IMG/VR virus record: IMGVR_UViG_3300009030_000024
Location: 1 to 21,300 of that record
Strand: one strand, 5' to 3'
DNA: 21,300 bases
Origin: a virus
Made by a program: the position numbers and the translations under genes. Positions 12,767-17,996 of the stretch are shown one piece after another. A model generated the notes under the pieces. The model was not told the origin of the DNA and searched no databases. It saw nothing but the letters and a program-made list of their open reading frames with translations. How positions within the stretch are numbered: the stretch's first letter is position 1; every line of letters starts with the position of its first letter.

Positions 12767-13003
12767 TTAGTTGCCGGCTGGATGTTCCTTGCGCCATTCA
12801 GCGCGTCTCCGAGCACTCTCTTCGAGCTCGGCTTTCAGATCGGCCTCCATGCCCTGATATTCCTCATCCCATTTCCAGGGCTTCTCGAACACGTCGATCA
12901 CTTCACCCGCCCGCGCGGTGGCTCCCTCAAAAAACCACCGCGCAAACTTGGCAACCTCATCGGGATCGTCGTACCAGGATCCCTCGACGTACTTATCGCT
13001 CAT
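12767..13003 (-). CDS. Hypothetical acidic helical protein, 78 aa
   Basis: ATG at 13003 overlaps the upstream stop (ATGA) and has the strong site GGAGG seven bases upstream. Sequence: YVEGSWYDDPDEVAKFARWF, then a helix and a Glu/Arg-rich C-terminal helix (ADLKAELEESARRRAEWRKE). A perfect 9-base inverted repeat (12913-12921 with 12935-12943) lies inside the coding sequence. Function unknown. Confidence 0.65.
   Translation of the reverse strand: MSDKYVEGSWYDDPDEVAKFARWFFEGATARAGEVIDVFEKPWKWDEEYQGMEADLKAELEESARRRAEWRKEHPAGN
12913..12943. repeat. Perfect 9-bp inverted repeat inside a leftward gene
   Basis: GCGCGGTGG (12913-12921) is followed after 13 bases by its exact complement CCACCGCGC (12935-12943). 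The loop contains A6 on the plus strand (T6 on the transcribed minus-sense strand). There is no T-run after the stem in either direction, so it is not a standard terminator. It may fold in the mRNA or occur by chance. Confidence 0.5.
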
Positions 13004-13227
13004 TCTGAACCTCCAAATATCTCGTTCCAACACTCCGCATGGATCCCGGTCATTAGGCGCTCGCGCTCATCGGCGCTCTTCTCAGGCCATACGTTCTGGA
13101 CGTGCTCCCCGCCCTTCCACCGATCGAACTTCTCAGTGTCGAGCTCTACGATCGAGGTCAGGTGACAGACGATGCAGGCCGGGGTATGGAACTCGGTCAT
13201 TGTCCGGGGACCGCCGTTGGTGCTCAC
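13000..13227 (-). CDS. Small Cys/His protein, 75 aa
   Basis: GTG at 13227 overlaps the upstream stop (GTGA); an ATG at 13200 is the alternative. FHTPACIVCHL gives Cys-x2-Cys-His, and a later HAECW gives His-x2-Cys, enough for a zinc site. Between them lies a polar, Lys/Glu-rich segment. It ends in an ATGA overlap. Another member of the Cys-pair microproteins in this block, without a recognised family. Confidence 0.6.
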   Translation of the reverse strand: MSTNGGPRTMTEFHTPACIVCHLTSIVELDTEKFDRWKGGEHVQNVWPEKSADERERLMTGIHAECWNEIFGGSE

Positions 13228-13427
13228 GCTTGCTCCCTCACGTCCCAGTTGAATCCGGTCAGAGCGAATCGGATCGAATCGGCAACCGGAATGTCACCCT
13301 CTTCGGCCTCGATGATCGCCGCTATGTCCGCGGCCAGATCCTTGTCTTCGCCGGGGCCGATCGCTTTCGATAGCCGCCTCCACGCGTGACGTGACGCGTT
13401 CCTCGTCTCTGGATAGTTCTTGCTCAT
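13224..13427 (-). CDS. Hypothetical protein, 67 aa
   Basis: ATG at 13427 preceded by GGAAGG eight bases upstream; the longer frame to 13508 would overlap the previous gene deeply and is rejected. A basic N-terminal helix (RNASRHAWRRLSKAIG) is followed by an acidic helix (DLAADIAAIIEAEEGD) and a short end (SIRFALTGFNWDV). No cysteines. Function unknown. Confidence 0.6.
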   Translation of the reverse strand: MSKNYPETRNASRHAWRRLSKAIGPGEDKDLAADIAAIIEAEEGDIPVADSIRFALTGFNWDVREQA

Positions 13428-13449
13428 GGTTTGCACCTTCCGTCGTCCT

Positions 13450-13668
13450 TCATTTCCGTAGCACTCCCATACGACCCGCTCGGAAATCCGCTCGTTTCTT
13501 CCGAGCACAACTCAGAGCCGCGTTGCTCGTCTTGTGGAAGTGGGAGCAGACCGAATGACCCTCTCCCCTTCCGGTGTTGGTGGCCTCATACAGATCCAGC
13601 TTCCCGAAGTAGCTCTCGCCATCCCCGGCATAGGTGAATGAGATTCCCTTGTCCTTGTAAGCGTTCAT
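13450..13668 (-). CDS. Hypothetical basic protein, 72 aa
   Basis: ATG at 13668 preceded by GGAGGGAAGCGA and overlapping the upstream stop (ATGA). The N-terminal half is beta-like (KGISFTYAGDGESYFGKLDL). The second half has HSVCSHFH, a later SCARKKR and a strongly basic C-terminus (RADFRAGRMGVLRK). The two Cys and two His could bind zinc, and the basic tail may contact nucleic acid. Not recognised. Confidence 0.6.
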   Translation of the reverse strand: MNAYKDKGISFTYAGDGESYFGKLDLYEATNTGRGEGHSVCSHFHKTSNAALSCARKKRADFRAGRMGVLRK

Positions 13669-13787
13669 TCGCTTCCCTCCGTCTCTTCCGTGGACTCGTC
13701 TCCGTGGGCCTCGATGATCGACTCGAGAGTGATCCCGGGCTCGGTGCTCCCGCAGAACGGACAACTCACAATGTCGCTTGGGCTCAT
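13665..13787 (-). CDS. Single CPFCG zinc-ribbon-like peptide, 40 aa, probably leaderless
   Basis: The ATG at 13787 lies six bases after the -10 TATACT, so the transcript probably begins at or within a base of the start codon. No Shine-Dalgarno sequence precedes it. The peptide has one CPFCG knuckle (residues 9-13) and an acidic tail (EETEGSE). One knuckle cannot complete a zinc site alone, so a dimer or partner is needed. The stop overlaps the next ATG (ATGA). First gene of the nine-gene middle unit. Confidence 0.65.
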   Translation of the reverse strand: MSPSDIVSCPFCGSTEPGITLESIIEAHGDESTEETEGSE

Positions 13788-13793
13788 GGTCTA

Positions 13794-13834
13794 AGTATAC
13801 CTACGTTTACTCGAGAAGTCAAACGTATGTTTAC
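13794..13834 (-). promoter_or_regulatory. Promoter/operator P2 of the leftward block
   Basis: On the minus strand: GTAAACATACGTTTG (13834-13820), -35 TTGACT (13822-13817), a 17-base spacer containing GTAAACGTAG (from 13810), and -10 TATACT (13799-13794). AAACATACGTTT is close to palindromic, so the -35-proximal element can be read as a full operator and the spacer element as a half-site. The next gene start lies six bases past the -10. The stop codon TAA of the upstream gene (13831-13833) is inside the operator. Expected to drive nine genes down to 11793. Confidence 0.85.
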
Positions 13835-14004
13835 CCGCTCCCTGTCAGAATGGCGACGTATTCGATGGCTTTCTCGAGTCGCTTCGCAACCTCTCCGTCC
13901 GGAGAAACGAAGACGCTCGATGAGAGATAAGCGAGAACGAGGGCTCTCTCATGGTCCGAGAGATTGTCGATCTTGGCCTTGAGATCCGTGTAGTCGGTGT
14001 TCAT
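13831..14004 (-). CDS. Hypothetical helical protein, 57 aa
   Basis: ATG at 14004 preceded by AAGGGAGCCCCAAGAA. The product is helical (YTDLKAKIDNLSDHERALVL, then PDGEVAKRLEKAIEYVAIL). Short phage proteins of this DHERALVLAYL style are frequent, with no known function. The TAA stop lies within the P2 operator. Second and last gene of the unit from P3. Confidence 0.65.
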   Translation of the reverse strand: MNTDYTDLKAKIDNLSDHERALVLAYLSSSVFVSPDGEVAKRLEKAIEYVAILTGSG

Positions 14005-14020
14005 TTCTTGGGGCTCCCTT
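14005..14020 (-). promoter_or_regulatory. Extended ribosome binding site for the 14004 start
   Basis: Minus strand AAGGGAGCCCCAAGAA lies directly before the ATG at 14004. It matches the recurrent AAGGGAGCCCC signal of this phage and confirms the start of this 57-codon gene. Confidence 0.7.
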
Positions 14021-14022
14021 CC

Positions 14023-14397
14023 TCAGTCCAGCCGCGAGGCCGCGTACGCGGTGATCCCCGCTTCCTTGACGACCGCAGCAAAGGCAACCGCGAACGCGTA
14101 CTTCCGAGTCACGCTCTGGCCGAACTCATGGACGAAGAATTCCTCACCGCCGTAGTAGGCCTTGTGAGAGACTCCGCTCTTCCGCAGGAACTTCGCGAAC
14201 GAAGAGCTCCCAGGCCGAACCGTGACGGTGGCAAAGCCGCAAGGCCCGTCCATAACCGGAGCGTATTCCTTGACGATCGCGGAGGAATCATCGAATGGAT
14301 TCTCCCGCTCGACAACGAACATCGGCTCCGGGATCGCGGCCTTACCCGCTTCCATTCCCGCAGTAAACGCCGCGTCGTAGATTTCCTGATTCTTCAT
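14023..14397 (-). CDS. Hypothetical protein, 124 aa (alternative leaderless form 135 aa)
   Basis: ATG at 14397 follows GGGAGCCCC. An in-frame GTG at 14430 stands six bases after the TATAAT box and would add VSQESKRDGSP; both starts may be used. The protein has an N-terminal helix (YDAAFTAGMEAGKAAIP), a beta region (MFVVERENPF, GFATVTVRPGSSSFAKFL) and an Ala-rich C-terminal helix (KYAFAVAFAAVVKEAGITAY). Not recognised. First gene after the strongest promoter of the window. Confidence 0.65.
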   Translation of the reverse strand: MKNQEIYDAAFTAGMEAGKAAIPEPMFVVERENPFDDSSAIVKEYAPVMDGPCGFATVTVRPGSSSFAKFLRKSGVSHKAYYGGEEFFVHEFGQSVTRKYAFAVAFAAVVKEAGITAYAASRLD

Positions 14398-14436
14398 GGG
14401 GCTCCCGTCTCTCTTGGACTCTTGGCTCACGATCCC

Positions 14437-14476
14437 ATTATACATACGTTTACCGGCTATGTCAACATACGTTTAC
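14437..14476 (-). promoter_or_regulatory. Promoter/operator P3 of the leftward block, consensus sigma70
   Basis: On the minus strand: GTAAACGTATGTTG (14476-14463), -35 TTGACA (14465-14460), a 17-base spacer holding GTAAACGTATG (from 14453), and -10 TATAAT (14442-14437). Both boxes match consensus fully. The two GTAAAC elements start 23 bases apart. GTGAGC follows six bases after the -10. Such a strong promoter overlaid with repeats suggests tight repression when a cognate regulator is present. Drives 14023-14397 and 13831-14004. Confidence 0.88.
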
Positions 14477-14560
14477 CTGATCTCAGCGATTTCTCGAGAG
14501 GGCGCTAGAGTCCTTCCCCGAACGGACGGAACGGGAGCCTGCAATCCGGAGCTCCCTCTC

Positions 14561-15328
14561 TTGTCAACGAAGACACTCGAGACAAAACGGTTCTCTCCCG
14601 AGCTCAAGCTCACCGACGAAGAGGGAACCTTCCGAGCCGTTATCGCAACGCTCAACGTCGAAGATTCAGACGGAGACGTAACCCTTCCCGGGTTCTTCGG
14701 GGACCAGGACAACATTCCGATTCTCGTAGGCCACGATTGGATGAAGCTCCCCGTTGGCAAGGGGAAGATCTTCGAGGAGAAGAACAAAGCGATCCTCGAG
14801 GGGAAGCTGAACCTCGCGGATCCACAGGCGAAGTCTGTCTACGAATGGCTCAAGTTCGATTTCGAGAACGGAGAGCCCGCTCAGGATTTCTCCTACGGCT
14901 ACACCCTCCGGGGGGACGGTTGGAAGCCCGGAGAGTTCCGGGGGAATGACGTTCGCTTTCTCCAACCTACCGAAGACGGGAAACCCGGAGCCACTGTCCA
15001 CGAAGCCTCTCTAGTGCTCGTCGGTGCCGGCGAAGGAACCGGGACGCAGAGCGTCAAGTCTCAAGAAATGAAGTTTGCGAAACACGTCGAAACGGTGCTT
15101 GCTGCCGTGGGCGAGTTCGCGGAGCGCGCGAGGTCGCTTGCTGATCTACGCGCCAAGTCAGATCGGACGCTCTCCGATGAGAACCTCGAGAAGATCCGGA
15201 AGCTCAGAGACGAGCTCGACGCGATCGTTGTCGAGCACTCACCGGATCCCGCCGACGATCTCCCGAGCGAAGAGCGTTTCGAGACGCTCATGGCTCAGAC
15301 CGAAGCCCGAATAGCAGGAAGGTTCTAA
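14561..15328 (+). CDS. Prohead protease, HK97/S78 type, about 255 aa
   Basis: This serine protease cleaves scaffolding or delta-domain parts of the prohead during maturation. Counting from the TTG at 14561, FRAVIATLNVEDSDGDVTLP opens the fold, His58 sits in LVGHDW, and Ser111 sits in AQDFSYGY. VHEASLVLVGAGEGTGTQSV closes the catalytic domain. A C-terminal helical region (EKIRKLRDELDAIV) may be the scaffold-like part. The start is uncertain: the frame opens at 14396 and has an ATG at 14458, but that lies in the divergent promoter. TTG 14561 follows GGAGCTCC. Confidence 0.85.
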   Translation: MSTKTLETKRFSPELKLTDEEGTFRAVIATLNVEDSDGDVTLPGFFGDQDNIPILVGHDWMKLPVGKGKIFEEKNKAILEGKLNLADPQAKSVYEWLKFDFENGEPAQDFSYGYTLRGDGWKPGEFRGNDVRFLQPTEDGKPGATVHEASLVLVGAGEGTGTQSVKSQEMKFAKHVETVLAAVGEFAERARSLADLRAKSDRTLSDENLEKIRKLRDELDAIVVEHSPDPADDLPSEERFETLMAQTEARIAGRF

Positions 15329-16653
15329 TGGCAAAGGCGACGACCAAAGAGGGTCTGACCGCGGAGGACGTAGCGAAGTATTCGCTGGTCAAGGTCCGCG
15401 ACGAAATGAAGACCCGTTACGACCGGCTCGATGAGATCAAGAAGCTGAACGACGGCGATCTCACCGCGGCGGATGGCGAAGACGGGATCGAGGCCGCGAA
15501 GCTCTTCCGGGAGCTCAACACCTTGGGAACGAAGCACGACGATCTCGCTCCGATCGCGGATGGCGAGGCGAAGCTCAAGGGATTGGGCGAGTGGCTCAAC
15601 GCTCCCGCCGGCGAGATCCCGATGCCGATTCCGGACAAGAAGGAGACGGAGGTCTGGAAGGACGCGACCGAGCTCATTCTCGAGTCCGCGGGGTACAAGC
15701 GGTACAAGGACAGCGGAGACAGAAACTTCACGGTTGAAATGCCGTGGGATGCTCTCTACGGGCAGAAGGTTCTTGGACAGGATGACGCTCTCGCGGGGGT
15801 AGACGCTGAGTTCGCTCCGCAGGCGATCCGACTCCCCGGAGTCACCGTTCCGGTTCTCTTCCAGACTCAGAACATCGCGCCGACGTTCCTCCAAGGGACG
15901 ACCAATCAGAACGCGGTTCCGTTCATGGTGGAAACCGTGGCGGATCAGGGCGCGGTCGAAGTGCTCGAAGGCGGGGCCAAACCCCCCGCGGATATCTCGT
16001 TCGCTGAGAGTTCGAGCCCCGTCGAGAACATCGCGGTAACGCTCCAAGTGACGAACATTCTTCTCGAGGATGAGGGGTTCATGCGAGCCTACGTCCAGGG
16101 TCGATTGCGTCTCTTCGTGGGGAACCGTGAGGACACTCAGCTACTCAACGGTGACGGAGTAGCTCCGAACATTACGGGGATCCTCGTTGTGTCCGGGGTC
16201 GGGACCGGAGGCTTCGGGATCGTGGCTCACGCCGCGGACGGGACCGTTGGTACGGACGCGATCTTCGATGGAATGACGTTGATCCGAGAGGCCTTCCTCT
16301 CGGCTTCCGCGATCGGAATGGCCGCGGCGACGTGGGCCGAGTTCCAGAAGGCCAAGGATGGCAATAGCCAGTATTTGCTCGGAGGTCCGGGCAGTACCGC
16401 TCCCCCGCGGTTGTGGGGAGTGGCCGTCACTCAGAACGAGAACTTCCCGCCCTATCTCGCGACGAACGAAGCGATCGCGATTTGGGCTCGGGAGGCTGCG
16501 ATGGTGGTCCGTCGTAACTCGATCTCGTTGGCCGTTTCTGACAGTCACGAAGCGACGTTCACCTCGAACGTCTTGACGTTCCGAGCGGAGCAGAGGGTCG
16601 CTTTCCCGATCTTCCGTCCCGCCGCGATCACTGTCATAACGATCGGCGCGTAA
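15328..16653 (+). CDS. Major capsid protein, HK97 fold, 441 aa
   Basis: ATG at 15328 shares a base with the protease stop (TAATG). Residues 1 to about 115 form a charged helical region (KVRDEMKTRYDRLDEIKKLN, then KLFRELNTLGTKHDDLAPIA) like the HK97 delta domain removed by the protease. The capsid core follows, with VPFMVETVADQGAVEVLEGG, then AKPPADISFAESSSPVENIA, the helix NREDTQLLNGDG (about 264-276) and an A-domain end (VLTFRAEQRVAFPIFRPAAI). Length and order after the protease are typical. Confidence 0.92.
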   Translation: MAKATTKEGLTAEDVAKYSLVKVRDEMKTRYDRLDEIKKLNDGDLTAADGEDGIEAAKLFRELNTLGTKHDDLAPIADGEAKLKGLGEWLNAPAGEIPMPIPDKKETEVWKDATELILESAGYKRYKDSGDRNFTVEMPWDALYGQKVLGQDDALAGVDAEFAPQAIRLPGVTVPVLFQTQNIAPTFLQGTTNQNAVPFMVETVADQGAVEVLEGGAKPPADISFAESSSPVENIAVTLQVTNILLEDEGFMRAYVQGRLRLFVGNREDTQLLNGDGVAPNITGILVVSGVGTGGFGIVAHAADGTVGTDAIFDGMTLIREAFLSASAIGMAAATWAEFQKAKDGNSQYLLGGPGSTAPPRLWGVAVTQNENFPPYLATNEAIAIWAREAAMVVRRNSISLAVSDSHEATFTSNVLTFRAEQRVAFPIFRPAAITVITIGA

Positions 16654-16666
16654 CCGCTAGGTAGAC

Positions 16667-16708
16667 GAGCTCCGGGGGGGAGAAACTGGACCCTTCCCCC
16701 TCGAGCTC
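16667..16708 (+). repeat. Hairpin between capsid and next gene
   Basis: GAGCTC (16667-16672) pairs with GAGCTC (16703-16708). After one mismatch and a G-U pair, GGGGG (16675-16679) pairs with CCCCC (16696-16700), with a loop of about 16 bases. No T-run follows, so it is not a classical intrinsic terminator. A position directly after the capsid gene suggests partial termination or mRNA protection that keeps capsid message abundant. Confidence 0.5.
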
Positions 16709-16720
16709 TTGAAAGGTGAA

Positions 16721-16990
16721 ATGAGAGAATCGGGTTTCTATACGGTCAACGGGAAGCGCCGCCATATGACGGCTTTCAAGGCTGACCGTATGCGGGCCGC
16801 GGGCAAATCCGTCGAAGGTCCGCTCGAGGACAAGTCCTACAAGGGGCCGGCGGAGGACAAGGCTTCGGTCGAGGCTCCGGTCGAGGACTCGAGAACGCTT
16901 GGGGAGCTCCGCAAAGAGGCGAAGGCCGCGGGGATCTCGGGGTACTCGAAGTTGAACAAAGAGCGACTCTTGGAGGTTCTGAATGGCTGA
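16721..16990 (+). CDS. Rho-N/SAP-like domain protein after the capsid gene, 89 aa
   Basis: ATG at 16721 with AAAGGTGAA upstream; a TTG at 16709 is less likely. The N-terminus (ESGFYTVNGKRRHMTAFKAD) is followed by a repeated acidic linker (LEDKSYKGPAEDKASVEAPV, with three EDK/ED units). The C-terminal 30 residues (TLGELRKEAKAAGISGYSKL, then NKERLLEVL) are a Rho termination factor N-terminal-like helical domain. Actinophages often have such a protein beside the capsid gene; its virion role is not settled. It overlaps the next gene by eight bases. Confidence 0.7.
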   Translation: MRESGFYTVNGKRRHMTAFKADRMRAAGKSVEGPLEDKSYKGPAEDKASVEAPVEDSRTLGELRKEAKAAGISGYSKLNKERLLEVLNG

Positions 16991-17330
16991 CGTTTTACTG
17001 ACCCGGGAGCAGATCCTCGTAACGGGGATCGAACCCGTTGATAACTCGATCGACGCGACGGACGTTTACTTCGTTGAGAATCAGGCGGGGCAAGTGTTTC
17101 TCCATTTCAGGAACACCGGATCGGAAGCGATCGTCACGTTCGACACGACTCGGCAAATCGGCGGGCTCGATATCGAGGATCCGACCGTCACGATTCCAGC
17201 GACGACCGGGGACGTAATGATCGGACCGTTCCCTTCGACCTACGAGGGCAAGGGCGGGGTCCGCGACGGGCAGATCAAATTCTCTCAGGATCAGGCTTCG
17301 GGGGTAACCGTGGCCGTTCTTCGACTGTAA
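16983..17330 (+). CDS. Probable head decoration-type beta protein, 115 aa
   Basis: ATG at 16983, inside the end of the previous gene. The protein is almost wholly beta (VYFVENQAGQVFLHFRNTGS, EAIVTFDTTRQI, PTVTIPATTGDVMIGPF, GQIKFSQDQASGVTVAVLRL). Small beta-sandwich proteins of this size encoded directly after the capsid protein are commonly decoration or head proteins. That role is inferred from position and predicted fold, not from a family match. Confidence 0.6.
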   Translation: MADVLLTREQILVTGIEPVDNSIDATDVYFVENQAGQVFLHFRNTGSEAIVTFDTTRQIGGLDIEDPTVTIPATTGDVMIGPFPSTYEGKGGVRDGQIKFSQDQASGVTVAVLRL

Positions 17331-17339
17331 GGAACCGCT

Positions 17340-17978
17340 ATGCACAATGACCGAATGGGAATGACGGACGAGGTTACCTACAAGCTCTTGTCCGGGGACG
17401 AAGCCGTGAAGAGCAAAGAGCCCTACGTCCCGAAGAAGACTCGTCCCGATCGTCTCATTCGCGCGAGATTCGTGCTCCGAGAGAAGATCAATCTTCGAGG
17501 CACCGTTACCGCGATCCTCCGTGGACCGGACGGGATAATCAAGCAAGTCGAAACGGGTCACAACCTCATAACTGACCACGGAGACGAGCACGCCGCGAGG
17601 CGACTCTTCGATGATGCGATCGACATTGTGACCGGGATGAGGCTCGGAACCTCGACTACCGCAGTAGCGAAGGCGGGTGCCGGCGGAGCGCTAGTCGCGT
17701 ATATCTCCGGATCGGAAGAGGCTCTCGACGCGACCGCGGGAAACTCGGATCTAGGCGCGGGGCTCGGTCACAGGGCGACCTATGTCTCCACTTGGGTCGC
17801 GGCTGACGTAGTGAACTCGAATATCAACGAGACGGTTCTCACCGACGAGACTCCGATCACCGATACCGCGGGAGTGCTCGGGGATACGGTCGCGAGGTTC
17901 GTCTTCGGTTCCACGATCGACAAGCAAGTGGGCGACTCGCTCGAGGTCACTTGGAATAACGACGCTCTCGGAGCGTAA
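17340..17978 (+). CDS. Virion-associated protein of unknown role, 212 aa
   Basis: ATG at 17340 follows TAAGGAACCGCT. Residues 1-50 are charged (VKSKEPYVPKKTRPDRLIRA). The main part (NLRGTVTAILRGPDGIIKQV, then ETGHNLITDHGDEHAARRL, GMRLGTSTTAVA, and GHRATYVSTWVAADVVNSN) resembles the NLVTNxG...GTGTTA proteins that occur among phage fibre and head genes. Beta-rich with a Thr/Asp-rich end. It lies between the decoration-like and repeat proteins, so a surface component is likely. An ATG at 17355 is an alternative start. Confidence 0.55.
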   Translation: MHNDRMGMTDEVTYKLLSGDEAVKSKEPYVPKKTRPDRLIRARFVLREKINLRGTVTAILRGPDGIIKQVETGHNLITDHGDEHAARRLFDDAIDIVTGMRLGTSTTAVAKAGAGGALVAYISGSEEALDATAGNSDLGAGLGHRATYVSTWVAADVVNSNINETVLTDETPITDTAGVLGDTVARFVFGSTIDKQVGDSLEVTWNNDALGA

Positions 17979-17996
17979 GCCCAAGGGAGTAAGTGA

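Noticed and set aside
12925-12936. T6 run in the leftward gene as a frameshift site
   Set aside because: The codon phase (TGG TTT TTT GAG) does not fit an X XXY YYZ slippery heptamer.
14458-14560. Upstream ATG (14458) for the prohead protease
   Set aside because: It lies inside the P3 operator/-35 region, has no ribosome site, and adds a sequence not typical of the protease N-terminus.
15325-16047. 240-aa minus-strand frame over the capsid gene
   Set aside because: Arg/Leu-rich shadow of the major capsid protein frame, with no ribosome site.
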